Positions 9,142 through 18,701 of a stretch of DNA of 64,000 bases are shown piece by piece. The stretch is from Candidatus Martarchaeota archaeon (GTDB lineage: Archaea; Micrarchaeota; Micrarchaeia; Micrarchaeales; Micrarchaeaceae): assembly GCA_023473425.1 (NCBI GenBank), contig JAMCYG010000021.1, positions 16,839 to 80,838 on the forward strand, written 5' to 3'. The translations under genes were made by a program, and so were the position numbers. The notes beneath the pieces were generated by a model. That model saw nothing but the letters and a program-made list of their open reading frames with translations. It searched no databases and was not told the DNA's origin. Numbering within the stretch: the first letter of the stretch is position 1; each line of letters starts with the position of its first letter.

Positions 9142-9697
9142 TACGAAGGTATATGAGTCACGGGGCCCTGCTGGCGAAATAAGGCTGGACTACTCTGTAC
9201 GCGGCAAGGAATACACTGTCCTCCTTGAGCATATCGGCGAGGGCGTGCTCTATTCAAGGTTCGATCGTGACGGTATAATCCTTTCGCGTTCCCTGGAAAA
9301 GGCAGCCGGCACTTATCCAAGCATGATGAGTGCCAATGGTTTCATGCTACCTGATGCAGAAGGGGTCGTCGAGGCTGTCAATGTGGACTACGTTCCTGTA
9401 AAAATAAACAGGAAATGTCCATCGTGCGGTGCGCCATCCCTTGAGAGGCGCGTATCTATAGCTGAAGGGAGCAAGGAGATTGTGCCTGCTGTGCCTAGAT
9501 ACAAATGCGCATCCTGCGGGCAGGAGTGCTATCATATCAGCGACGAGTATCTGGCTGATCTGGTTAGTGATGGAAAAGAACTGTTCTCGGATGCCGAAAA
9601 GGAGCAGCTAAAGAAAAATCCCGAGGAGTTCATGAATGAGCTGAAGGAATATATTTCACGGATATTCGCCATGAAAAACATAAAAAGGATTATATAA
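9137..9697 (+). CDS. Zinc-ribbon hypothetical protein; start unclear
   Basis: Open frame with CPSCGAPS...CASCGQEC; frame is open back to the histone stop with no ATG/GTG/TTG before the internal GTG at 9245; possible ATT start overlapping the histone stop. Confidence 0.55.
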   Translation: MDTKVYESRGPAGEIRLDYSVRGKEYTVLLEHIGEGVLYSRFDRDGIILSRSLEKAAGTYPSMMSANGFMLPDAEGVVEAVNVDYVPVKINRKCPSCGAPSLERRVSIAEGSKEIVPAVPRYKCASCGQECYHISDEYLADLVSDGKELFSDAEKEQLKKNPEEFMNELKEYISRIFAMKNIKRII

Positions 9698-9749
9698 CTA
9701 TCAAATACTTGGTATAATCATAACCTAATTAAACAATTTGGTGTGGAAG

Positions 9750-9995
9750 ATGGCAATAATGCTCTCGGATCTGTACGGCAAGGACATAATAAGCAATACT
9801 GGCAAAAGGATGGGCAAAGTGGAGGACATAATACTCGATTTTGAGGAGGGAAAAATATCATCGCTCCTGTTAATGAAAGTCGACAACATAATAAGGAGCG
9901 AGAAGACCTCGTTGCAGTTAAAGAAGAACAGCGTCAGCTACTCCAGGGTAAAGAACGTCTCTGAGACCGTCATAGTCAGCGAAAGCGAAAAGTGA
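9750..9995 (+). CDS. PRC-barrel domain protein
   Basis: MAIMLSDLYGKDIISNTGKRMGKVEDIILDFEEGKISSLLL. Confidence 0.82.
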   Translation: MAIMLSDLYGKDIISNTGKRMGKVEDIILDFEEGKISSLLLMKVDNIIRSEKTSLQLKKNSVSYSRVKNVSETVIVSESEK

Positions 9996-10101
9996 TTCCT
10001 GACTGATCCTTACTGACTATCAAGCTGCATGTTAAAAAGTGCAAACTGATTACTGATAGCAACAGAAGAGAGGCGGCTATGCGCCGCCAAAAATAAAAAG
10101 C

Positions 10102-10233
10102 TCAATTTGTTGAGACTTCCCTGGCTATGCTGGAGCGCTCTTTGATAAGGATCTTGCCCCCGCAGTACTCGCACCTTACGAAGTTCTTCACTTCCTTTGT
10201 CTTCTTGCCGCATTTCTTGCATACGTAAGCCAT
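10102..10233 (-). CDS. rpo12: DNA-directed RNA polymerase subunit Rpo12 (RpoP), 43 aa
   Basis: Hand translation MAYVCKKCGKKTKEVKNFVRCEYCGGKILIKERSSIAREVSTN; CxxC..CxYCG..ILxKER. Confidence 0.88.
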   Translation of the reverse strand: MAYVCKKCGKKTKEVKNFVRCEYCGGKILIKERSSIAREVSTN

Positions 10234-10242
10234 GATATCGCC

Positions 10243-10677
10243 TTATTTCTTCCCATTCTTCTGGGCCGGACCTGATGCTGTTCCCATTGCAACGGTCCCG
10301 TTCTTGACATTGCCCTTAAGCCATCTTATGAAGCTTTTATGTACTGCATTGGTATCTGTGTTGACCACGCTGGTCTTTAGGTACTGCTCGTCGTTCGCTT
10401 CGACCTCTTTCTTGTAATCTTTCATTTCCGTGTACTGCACCTCCATCCAGTGTATGCACCCGTTCAGGTAATCCTTGATCACGTCCTTCGTGGGTGGCAG
10501 TGATGTGAATCCGAACAGTACTCCATCGCACCAGTACAGAGGCATGTTGCCCTGCGGCGTTGTTCTGCTCCTTATGAGCTCTTTCAAGTCGGTCTTTATT
10601 ACGTCGTGTACCACGAGCTCCTTTATAGGGGAGTATGTGACGCTGACATTAATGCCATTATCGTTGTTTGGTGCCAT
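10243..10677 (-). CDS. Hypothetical protein within the exosome/L37Ae operon
   Basis: ORF between rpl37ae and rpo12 on the same strand, start MAPNNDNG; no family recognised. Confidence 0.6.
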   Translation of the reverse strand: MAPNNDNGINVSVTYSPIKELVVHDVIKTDLKELIRSRTTPQGNMPLYWCDGVLFGFTSLPPTKDVIKDYLNGCIHWMEVQYTEMKDYKKEVEANDEQYLKTSVVNTDTNAVHKSFIRWLKGNVKNGTVAMGTASGPAQKNGKK

Positions 10678-10681
10678 CAAA

Positions 10682-10927
10682 TCATCTGCCCTGCTTTGCA
10701 AGGTCGCTTATAAGCCTTGCCGCGAGTTCGCCTGCCGGTGTCTTCATCATGTATGCTCCTCCAGCATATGTGGCATTGCAATGCCTGCACTTCCATATGC
10801 TAGTGCCCACCCTTCTAACGGTCAGCCTGCCGCAAACATCACATCTGTACTTTGCCCTCTTTTCGGCTATAACCGATGCGTTCCTCTTCCTGATGCTCCT
10901 GCCGTACCTTATGCTAGCGTTAGCCAT
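10682..10927 (-). CDS. rpl37ae: Ribosomal protein L37Ae
   Basis: YGRSIRKRNASVIAEKRAKYRCDVCGRLTVRRVGTSIWKCRHCNATYAGGAY. Confidence 0.94.
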   Translation of the reverse strand: MANASIRYGRSIRKRNASVIAEKRAKYRCDVCGRLTVRRVGTSIWKCRHCNATYAGGAYMMKTPAGELAARLISDLAKQGR

Positions 10928-10931
10928 TGCC

Positions 10932-11714
10932 TCACCTTTGCTCGCTGCCTATGATCTTCTTGAGCTCTGCATGTTTCTCAAGAGAGATCCTAGATAGTTC
11001 CTCTACTTCATCAATATTAAAGCTTCCGCTCTTGCCTTTCTGCATAGCGCGTATGAGCTTGCCATCATTTGCAACAGTCAGCCTTGCAGACATCGCGTTT
11101 TCCTCGTCCCCTGTCGGATCCAAGACTATCCTGTCTCCTATTTTTGCAAATGTCGTTGTTGCGACTACTCCATTGACCTTGAGCTTGTTAGTCCTGTCCT
11201 CCCTGTTCACGACTCCATTCTCGTACTTCGGCATCCTGGTGTCCATGAGTGCGGCCATGACTGCCATGCTGCTTGCATCGATAAGGTTGCCGTCATGGTT
11301 CAGCACATATACATCAACATAGACGTCCCAGCACTTGCCCTCCTCGAGGTAAAGACTTTCCAAGTTTATGCAGTTCGCAGCCCTTATCCCTCTGTCTACG
11401 ACCCTAGCCAGCTCTATTGCTTCTGGGCTCGGAGGCCCAGGCTCGAATTCCCTAGCTGCGCCAGGCCAGTACTCTGCTGACACTATCTGATTGCCCTGTT
11501 CTGGGGTGTCTTCCATAGGGCTCCCAAGCATGACCTTCACGCCTGCAAGTATCTTTGTGTCGCCGAGTTCCACCTGCGCCGAACCCTCAGCATTCTGTAT
11601 TATCCCTCTCTTTATGCTTATGTCCCTGAATGAGAGAAGGTCTCTCGAGTCTTGCCTCTGCCCCTTGTTTATGAGCTCCCTGATGTAATTGCTCTTAACT
11701 ATATCTATCGCTTC
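10932..11714 (-). CDS. rrp42: Exosome complex subunit Rrp42
   Basis: RNase PH fold (GDTKILAGVKVMLGSP, PPSPEAIELARVVDRGIRAA); adjacent to Rrp41; start set at MEAIDIVK. Confidence 0.93.
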   Translation of the reverse strand, partial: EAIDIVKSNYIRELINKGQRQDSRDLLSFRDISIKRGIIQNAEGSAQVELGDTKILAGVKVMLGSPMEDTPEQGNQIVSAEYWPGAAREFEPGPPSPEAIELARVVDRGIRAANCINLESLYLEEGKCWDVYVDVYVLNHDGNLIDASSMAVMAALMDTRMPKYENGVVNREDRTNKLKVNGVVATTTFAKIGDRIVLDPTGDEENAMSARLTVANDGKLIRAMQKGKSGSFNIDEVEELSRISLEKHAELKKIIGSEQR

Positions 11715-11721
11715 CATGGTA

Positions 11722-12504
11722 TCACCCTGTAGTCTCTGCCTCGCTGCGGCCCTCTCCACTCCCTGCCTGCTGTTTCTCTGTATAAAACCTCTTCAGCGCA
11801 TCTTGCTGTGCGGCACTTATGGTCTTGCCCGCATTTATCACTTGCTGTATCCCTGTTTTGAGCTCCTCCATAGTAAGGTTGCCATCCATCTGAAGCAGGA
11901 GTATGTCTCCGCTCTTAGGCGATATGGCCATAGGCATGTCGCAATCAGAGTAGTTGTCCTCCAGCATGTTCAGGTCAAGTATAAGCTTGTCGCCAATCTT
12001 ACCGAAGCTAACTGCGTAAATCATATCCTTCATTGGTATTCCTGCATTCGCCAGGGCTACGGATGCCGCTGTTATTCCAGCAGCCCTAGTCCCGCCGTCA
12101 CTCTGGAGTATCTCTATATAAACGTTTATTTCGGTACCTGGAAACTCATTCAGCAGCACTACATTCTCGAATGCTTCCCTTGTCACCTTTGATATCTCTG
12201 TTGCGCGCCTGTTCGGGCCGGTTCGCCCATGGTCTGCCAGTCCTGAGAATGGCGCCATCTGGTACCTGCATTTTATGACCGCCCTTGCCGGGTCGGCGCT
12301 GTGCTTCGGTTGTGCTTCCATGGGGCCGTACACTGCGGCTATTACGCGGTTATTGCCCCATTCGAGATACGCAGACCCATCTGCGTTTTTTATCACTCCC
12401 GCCTCTATTCTTATCGGCCTCAGCTCCATGAGGTCCCTTCCGTCAAGCCTCTTTCCGTTCTTCAGCAGTTCTGGTTTATTCTTAGCTGATGCCAAATTAC
12501 TCAC
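11722..12504 (-). CDS. rrp41: Exosome complex exonuclease Rrp41
   Basis: GRDLMELRPIRIEAGVIKNADGSAYLEWGNNRVIAAVYGP; IEILQSDGGTRAAGITAASVALA. Confidence 0.95.
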   Translation of the reverse strand: MSNLASAKNKPELLKNGKRLDGRDLMELRPIRIEAGVIKNADGSAYLEWGNNRVIAAVYGPMEAQPKHSADPARAVIKCRYQMAPFSGLADHGRTGPNRRATEISKVTREAFENVVLLNEFPGTEINVYIEILQSDGGTRAAGITAASVALANAGIPMKDMIYAVSFGKIGDKLILDLNMLEDNYSDCDMPMAISPKSGDILLLQMDGNLTMEELKTGIQQVINAGKTISAAQQDALKRFYTEKQQAGSGEGRSEAETTG

Positions 12505-13096
12505 CGTTTAACATTTTTTTAATCTTCTCCGTGAGCCCTGATGTATGGGCTTCCCTCTCTATCCTCCTTAGCGCGCTAACTGCGAGCCGCAGGTCGCCGT
12601 CATTGAGCCACACTAGGCCGTTCATCCCGACAGATATCCTGCACTTCGTCAGGTTCGCTATCTGGTCGATCATCGTGTTTCCCTTACCAATTACCCTTGG
12701 CACTTTGGTTGGCTTTATCTCAATTATCATGCCGTCTCCTAGCGGTTTCGGCCTTTCCAATACCACGCTGCTCTCACTCTCTACACGTGCTATCGATGCT
12801 TCTATCACGTCGCCTACCTTGAACCTGAATCTCTCGTACCTGCCTGATATTATTATTCCTTCGGTGTTGGTTGAGAGCACGACCTTATAAGTGTCCTTTC
12901 TGCCTATTTCAGATACGACTCCGACTACCTTTTCCCCCATCCTTGGCCTCCACGCACCCTCAAGGGATATGATGTTTCCGTTGCTGTCATCGTAAAGGCC
13001 GATTATCTTGGAGTATACTTTGCCGCCCTCCATATACGTGCCTTCCCTGCTGGCGGTTCTTTCAACACTTTGTCCTGGAAAAATTATTTCTCTCAT
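12497..13096 (-). CDS. rrp4: Exosome RNA-binding subunit Rrp4 (S1/KH)
   Basis: GKVYSKIIGLYDDSNGNIISLEGAWRPRMGEKVVGVV..KPTKVPRVIGKGNTMIDQI KH motif. Confidence 0.93.
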   Translation of the reverse strand: MREIIFPGQSVERTASREGTYMEGGKVYSKIIGLYDDSNGNIISLEGAWRPRMGEKVVGVVSEIGRKDTYKVVLSTNTEGIIISGRYERFRFKVGDVIEASIARVESESSVVLERPKPLGDGMIIEIKPTKVPRVIGKGNTMIDQIANLTKCRISVGMNGLVWLNDGDLRLAVSALRRIEREAHTSGLTEKIKKMLNGE

Positions 13097-13138
13097 AATA
13101 TCACGTCATATCGATTTTGTACCATCTGCATTCTATCT

Positions 13139-13822
13139 CTAGCTCGTTATCTTTACTTGTGCCTTGCCCTGCGTTAAGGCGTTTATCTTGTCGAAGAACT
13201 CGTCTCTGAGTCCAGCTGGGAACTCCAGACTGACCTGGAGCGAGCCATCAGACAGCCACTTCTCGGATTTTATGTTGTAATGCTTCAGCGTGCCGAAGCA
13301 CCTGTTCGCAAACTCAGGAGGCACTGTAACATCCATGCTGACGTTTGTAAATTTTATCGGCAGTATGGTGCTTAGCTTCTTCACTATCTCCTCTATCTGG
13401 TCGCTGGCGCTCCTCATCGGATCTATGTATATTTTCGCCTGCTCTATCGCATTCGCGACCCTCAGCGGCGGATTGGGCGTATTTGTCCTTGGATCTATCG
13501 AGTTCCTGGAAATTATGTCTATGACCTGCTTCTTCTTCTCCTCAGCCAGCTTCTTCTGTTGGTCGGAAGTTATCGGCACGTGCCCTTTCTTGAGTATTGC
13601 GTCTACGACCTTGGCCAAGTCGCTCGTCCCGAATGCTGCTGCAATCTTGCTGTCGCTCTGCTTCTCGCCCTTTTTTGCATCCTTGAACACCTCTTCGGTC
13701 TCAAGTACGCTCAGCGGATCGCTGCGCACGCCGGTTATATACTCGTACGCCAAGTCGGCGTCTACAAGTATCTCAAAATCGTCGTTTCCGCGGCTGTATT
13801 TCGCAATAACAACCTTTGACAT
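13139..13822 (-). CDS. sdo1: Ribosome maturation protein SBDS/Sdo1 homolog
   Basis: FEILVDADLAYEY.. VFKDAKKGEKQS..FGTSDLAKVVDAILKKGHVPITSDQQKKLAEEKKKQVIDIISRNSIDP. Confidence 0.94.
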   Translation of the reverse strand: MSKVVIAKYSRGNDDFEILVDADLAYEYITGVRSDPLSVLETEEVFKDAKKGEKQSDSKIAAAFGTSDLAKVVDAILKKGHVPITSDQQKKLAEEKKKQVIDIISRNSIDPRTNTPNPPLRVANAIEQAKIYIDPMRSASDQIEEIVKKLSTILPIKFTNVSMDVTVPPEFANRCFGTLKHYNIKSEKWLSDGSLQVSLEFPAGLRDEFFDKINALTQGKAQVKITS

Positions 13823-13851
13823 TGCATCACATACTGTAAAAGGAGGCAAAA

Positions 13852-14550
13852 TTAGAGATATGTAGCTATCTTCTCAGGTCCGAACGCTTCGAACCCGTTG
13901 CTCCTAGTTATTATAGAAACATCAAGGTTATTCTCCTTTATCTTACTATCTGCACTCTTTTTTATGGCCTCTATCCCTAGTGCTATGGCATTGTCTATGC
14001 TCATGCCATCCTTATAGCCACCAGCTAGTATATCGCCTGCCTGCTTCTTTCCCATGCCTATCGCATCGGCTTTGTACCCCATTGGCGTTGCAGACGGGTC
14101 GACCTCAAACAGCATTGGAGAGGCGTTTATACCCCCTATGAGTAGCGAGACAGCATACGGCCTTACTCCGCCATACTGCGTGGCTACCTGCATGTCATCG
14201 GATATCTCCCTTGCAAGCGTCTCTACAGATTCTGTCTCGTTGTAGACCATCCTGTGGGTCTGCGTCTTGTTCCTCATGCTGCTTATCAGGTGCAGGCCGT
14301 CGGATACTATGCCGCTGTAAGTGGAGCCAATGTGCGAGTCCACTCTGAATATCTTCTGGAACGTTTGCGGTACTACCAGCGGTTCTGTTATATTTTTGTG
14401 GGCCGCAAGTACTATTGAGTCCTTCGCAACTATTCCGACAGCAGTTGCTCCCTTCCTGACAGCTGCCTTGGCATATTCCACCTGGAACAGCTGCCCGTCT
14501 GGGCTGAACATCATGCCTCTGTCATAAGCCTGTACGTTTGGATACATCAT
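13852..14550 (-). CDS. psmA: 20S proteasome alpha subunit
   Basis: AYDRGMMFSPDGQLFQVEYAKAAVRKGATAVGI. Confidence 0.96.
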   Translation of the reverse strand: MMYPNVQAYDRGMMFSPDGQLFQVEYAKAAVRKGATAVGIVAKDSIVLAAHKNITEPLVVPQTFQKIFRVDSHIGSTYSGIVSDGLHLISSMRNKTQTHRMVYNETESVETLAREISDDMQVATQYGGVRPYAVSLLIGGINASPMLFEVDPSATPMGYKADAIGMGKKQAGDILAGGYKDGMSIDNAIALGIEAIKKSADSKIKENNLDVSIITRSNGFEAFGPEKIATYL

Positions 14551-14696
14551 TTCACCATGTGATAAATGCCAGTTTTATGCTGCAAGAATCGAATTATAGT
14601 TTACTTTCTTATGAATATTTATAATGTTTTGCATGCTTTGAGGGAGGAGGGGAGATAGGAATAAAATGGCAGCAAAGACTATCTCCACGCTCGTTC

Positions 14697-15230
14697 TCAC
14701 TTTTTGACCTTGAGGGTCTCCTCCCCCGGCTTCCAGTTTACTGGACATAGCCCTCCTGATTGGAGCGCAAGCAATACCCTGAGCGTCTCATCAGTGCTCC
14801 TCCCGACGTTGTCGTCGGTGACTACCATATATTTTATTACGCCTTCAGGGTCTATTATGAACAGGCCTCTCAATGCGTTGCCTGTAGAAGCGTTCAGCAC
14901 GCCATACTTCGCTGCAATCTCGCCTTTCCTATCAGCAACCATCGGGTACTTTATGCCCTTAAGCCTCGGGTCGGCCTCGATCCATGCCTTATGCACGTAT
15001 TCGGTGTCGCAGCTAACCGATATTACCTCTGCGTTCTTGCTCTTGAATTCAGCATAATCCTTTGCGAACCCTTCCAATTCGGTCGGGCAGACGAAAGTGA
15101 AGTCGGCAGGATAGAAGAAAAGGACTACCCACTTGCCCTTGTAATCGGCAAGCCTCACTTTGGCAAAGTTATTGTCTTTGTAAGCCATAGCCTCGAAATC
15201 CGGTGCACGTATCCCTATCATCATATCCAC
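14697..15230 (-). CDS. Peroxiredoxin (AhpC/TSA)
   Basis: FFYPADFTFVCPTELEGFAKDYAEF; VSCDTEYVHKAWIE; C-terminal SGGLCPVNWKPG. Confidence 0.95.
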   Translation of the reverse strand: MDMMIGIRAPDFEAMAYKDNNFAKVRLADYKGKWVVLFFYPADFTFVCPTELEGFAKDYAEFKSKNAEVISVSCDTEYVHKAWIEADPRLKGIKYPMVADRKGEIAAKYGVLNASTGNALRGLFIIDPEGVIKYMVVTDDNVGRSTDETLRVLLALQSGGLCPVNWKPGEETLKVKK

Positions 15231-15479
15231 CTATTTTAGTTGTTATTTGTATCATTCTTCTAGCATTCTTCTAGTATTGTAATTGCCGCTGTTGCGCGCG
15301 CCTGCACGTCGAGCGGTTAGTCAGCTAAAATGAGCCAATAGTATTTACAGCAGTCTTAATTTTTAAGCTTTGCGTAGCGCCCGTTTAGCCAGATACAAAT
15401 TCTGACCGGATAGCATTTTTAAGTATGCAAGAGAATTAGCTATGGTGGTAGGAATGGGGAAACGAAATACAGGGCAAGG

Positions 15480-15806
15480 ATGTCTGAGCTAATAGCCAGG
15501 TTCCTGCGCAGCCACAGCGATGACCAGTCGTATGCTGCATGGGCTGCAGACCCAGAGAAGGCGCTCCTCGATCTCGTGGAATCTGACCATGAAGTAGCGG
15601 AAGCGGCCGCCTCAAATCCATCCATAGCGTGCATAAGGGTGCGCAAGAACGGCACATCGGTTGCCCATATAATAGCGAGGCACGGGGATCCGGAGGCTAA
15701 GATGCAGCTCTCTGCGCTGCCTAGGCGCATATTGGATATGAAGGACGAGAACGGGAACACGGTCTGGGATCTGCTCAGCATGAGCATAAGCTCGTCGTAC
15801 GTGTGA
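15480..15806 (+). CDS. Small ankyrin-repeat-like protein
   Basis: KNGTSVAHIIARHGDPEAK...LDMKDENGNTVWDLL resembles ankyrin repeats. Confidence 0.55.
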   Translation: MSELIARFLRSHSDDQSYAAWAADPEKALLDLVESDHEVAEAAASNPSIACIRVRKNGTSVAHIIARHGDPEAKMQLSALPRRILDMKDENGNTVWDLLSMSISSSYV

Positions 15807-15972
15807 GCATGGTACAAAATTACCAATACAAAATGCTTACTGCAACGTAGGTAGCAGGTGCAGTAGCTTCCGCAGTACATTCAAGCAAACTATTTCTTCG
15901 TCCTTATCTACAGCTGCAAAGAAATAATAATACTCACAACGCAGTTTATGAAGAATTTAAGCTGCATATTCG

Positions 15973-16824
15973 GTGCGTACAATAATAGAGATAAAAGACC
16001 TAAAGAAGCGCTATGGAGACGGGACTGTCGCGCTGAAGGGCGTGAACCTTAACCTTACCAAGCGCTTGACGACTGTCATAGGCAGGAACGGCGCAGGCAA
16101 AACTACCATGATGCGCATACTCTCAACCCAGCTGATGCCATCATCAGGCAAGGCAGTAGTTGACGGCCTAGACGTAGTCAGAGATGCCTGGATGCTCAGG
16201 AAGAAGCTGGTAAGCATACCGCAAGAAGCAAGCCCTATGGGATTCCTCACGCCGATGGAGCACCTAAAAACATATTTGATAGCAAGGGGCTCGACAATGG
16301 GCCAGGCGGCCAAGGACGCCGAGAACGCCCTGCGCACGCTTGAGCTTTGGGATGCCAGGAATACTCCTGCCGATGAGCTGTCTGGCGGCATGAAAAGAAA
16401 GATATTTGTGGCAATGGCGTTGGCGGCTAACGCTGAAGTGGTCTTCCTAGACGAGCCAACAACCGGCCTTGACCCCCTGTCAAGGCTAGAGGTATGGAGC
16501 GCAGTCAAGATGCTCAAAGGAACGGTCGTGCTTACTACGCACTACATGGAGGAGGCCCAGGAGCTCTCAGAAGAGATAGCCATGGTAGACCACGGCGAGT
16601 GCATAGGATTCGGTACCGTGCAGAGCCTGCTGAAGAAGTTCAGAGGCATGGTAAGGGCGGAGACCGGAGCGGATGGGGCAAAAGGCAGATATACAATTGG
16701 CAATACAAAGATAAGGTATGTGAAGTTGCGCGACGCCGAGCACTATGTGGACGAGGGCTACACAATAAAGCCGATAACATTAGAAGACCTTTTCGTAATA
16801 AGGGGTGTGGAGCTTGAATCTTAG
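15973..16824 (+). CDS. ABC transporter ATP-binding protein
   Basis: Walker A GRNGAGKTT, LSGGMKRK, VVFLDEPTTGLDP; start may be ATA at 15982. Confidence 0.94.
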   Translation: MRTIIEIKDLKKRYGDGTVALKGVNLNLTKRLTTVIGRNGAGKTTMMRILSTQLMPSSGKAVVDGLDVVRDAWMLRKKLVSIPQEASPMGFLTPMEHLKTYLIARGSTMGQAAKDAENALRTLELWDARNTPADELSGGMKRKIFVAMALAANAEVVFLDEPTTGLDPLSRLEVWSAVKMLKGTVVLTTHYMEEAQELSEEIAMVDHGECIGFGTVQSLLKKFRGMVRAETGADGAKGRYTIGNTKIRYVKLRDAEHYVDEGYTIKPITLEDLFVIRGVELES

Positions 16825-17536
16825 GTTCATCGGCGCGTTCACGTGGTACTATGGCATAAACTCCATTTCCAGGGGCCCATCGTACGTCCTGTCGGCAATG
16901 CTCTACCCGCTTGTATTCCTGTTTCTTATAACAATCTTTTCAGCAGGTAAGTTGATAGATTTTGCAGTTCTTGGGGGCTTCCTGTCGATTATAGCCACCA
17001 ATGCCATATACGGAAGTGCAGACGCTGCGTTCCAGCGCATACAGCTGAAGATACAGGATCTGTTTGTGGCCACGAGCCTGACTCCTTTCGACTATACTTT
17101 TGGCCTGACGTTCAGCTACCTTGCAACTGCGCTGCCAGGGCTATTGATATATGGAATCATAGGGGCATTGTTGGGTATATTTTCCGCCCTGCCTCTCCTT
17201 GCATTCGTCGGAATAATGCTATTGCTTCTGGTAGCGGCCATGTCGATAGCTGTTATAATAACTGGGCTCATAAAGCACGTGCGCAACCTATGGGGAGTCA
17301 TATCGATAGTGAGCGTCGTGCTGACAATGGTGCCACCGAGCTTCTATCCTTATGTAATACTGCCCAAATGGGCGCTCTACCTTCTGATGATATCCCCTGT
17401 GACTCCTGCCGCTATGCTGAGCCAGGGCCTCTTCGGTCTGGAAAAGATGCCGCTGTACGCGCTGCCGGTCCTTCTATTCGAGACAGCCGCATATTTTGCT
17501 ATAGCAATGCGCATGTCGGGCTGGCGCGAGAAGTGA
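16805..17536 (+). CDS. ABC-2 type transporter permease
   Basis: Polytopic membrane protein overlapping the ABC ATPase. Confidence 0.88.
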   Translation: MWSLNLRFIGAFTWYYGINSISRGPSYVLSAMLYPLVFLFLITIFSAGKLIDFAVLGGFLSIIATNAIYGSADAAFQRIQLKIQDLFVATSLTPFDYTFGLTFSYLATALPGLLIYGIIGALLGIFSALPLLAFVGIMLLLLVAAMSIAVIITGLIKHVRNLWGVISIVSVVLTMVPPSFYPYVILPKWALYLLMISPVTPAAMLSQGLFGLEKMPLYALPVLLFETAAYFAIAMRMSGWREK

Positions 17537-17664
17537 TAGGCATGCTGTGCAGCTGTTGGTGCAGCCGCGAGATGCATTCGTCACTGCATTCTCAATTCCA
17601 AATATCTGGCTCCTCCGATAAGGAATAAATATATGAACTAATACAGAAGGATGAAGGTGATACA

Positions 17665-18048
17665 TTGCTGAAGGTGAGAACTGTAGAATGCGATATAACC
17701 GACATACTTAGGAACAGGGATGGCAAAGTGACTATCCGCTTTAATCCGGAGGACATTGCTATCTTGCCTTCACAGTTAAACTATTCTGGCGAAGGAGAGC
17801 TGCGTCCTGTATATTCTGCCAAATTACTCAGAAGGGTTGAGGCTCTTGATGGCGATTCATGGAAGTCTTATCCTAGCGCCTCCTGGATAGGAGACAAGAA
17901 TACCATGGAGGCGTATACTGTGGCGCTGATTAAGCTTAGCGATGATAGTGTAGGAGTGATGGAATCACCTATCGGAATGCCGGATGCAAGGCTCATACTA
18001 GAGGCTGAGAAGGCAGGCATCCCTGCTGCAAGGATAGCGCAAAGGTAA
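17665..18048 (+). CDS. Hypothetical protein (TTG start)
   Basis: GGTG-N5-TTG start context; no family recognised. Confidence 0.6.
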   Translation: MLKVRTVECDITDILRNRDGKVTIRFNPEDIAILPSQLNYSGEGELRPVYSAKLLRRVEALDGDSWKSYPSASWIGDKNTMEAYTVALIKLSDDSVGVMESPIGMPDARLILEAEKAGIPAARIAQR

Positions 18049-18052
18049 TCCA

Positions 18053-18556
18053 ATGCCAACAGATCAAACCGTAAATGTAGCGTCGAAAGTTAGCGTTTCA
18101 GCCGGAATCATTATGGTAATTAAGTCTCCTTCCGGTCCGAAAGTTGTGCTCATGAAGCAGAACAATGCGCACTATGAAAGGCCATGGGATTACGGGGAAG
18201 TGATAGATATAGGGCCAAAAGGCGGCATCGAGGACGGCGAAACACCTACCGATACTGCGCTCAGGGAAGCGAAGGAAGAGACCGGCCTTGCGGACTTGAA
18301 GCTCGATAAGGAATTCAGGGCCGAAGTAGAATACGAATTCGACCAGCCGACTAGTAATGGCAGTAAATTTCACATTAAGAAGAAGGCGATTTACTACCTT
18401 GCATACATAACCGAAGAAGACGTCAAGCGCATAAGGCTGTCTGATGAGCACGAGTCGCTCGAGATACTTCCAATAAATCAGGCGATGGGTCGCATAGAGC
18501 AGACCGCAGTCACGAAAATCAACGTTCTGAAGAAGCTAAAAGAGTATATCCATTAG
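18053..18556 (+). CDS. NUDIX hydrolase
   Basis: NUDIX box GGIEDGETPTDTALREAKEETGL. Confidence 0.93.
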   Translation: MPTDQTVNVASKVSVSAGIIMVIKSPSGPKVVLMKQNNAHYERPWDYGEVIDIGPKGGIEDGETPTDTALREAKEETGLADLKLDKEFRAEVEYEFDQPTSNGSKFHIKKKAIYYLAYITEEDVKRIRLSDEHESLEILPINQAMGRIEQTAVTKINVLKKLKEYIH

Positions 18557-18701
18557 CCAGATGAAGTTCCACCAATCATACCATCACTTTTTAAGTGAAA
18601 TAACTCCAATCTATGGATGCTCAGTGTTTCCGCCCATCATACCATCGCCATTTCCCATTTTCAGTGTACCTTTTTAATGCTTGCCTATCGAAACTAGGGG
18701 G

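Noticed and set aside
13290-13865. 191-aa plus-strand ORF over SBDS
   Set aside because: Antisense to a clear SBDS gene; no start context
15440-15880. 146-aa minus-strand ORF opposite the ankyrin-like gene
   Set aside because: Shadow frame, Cys/Ser-rich, no start context
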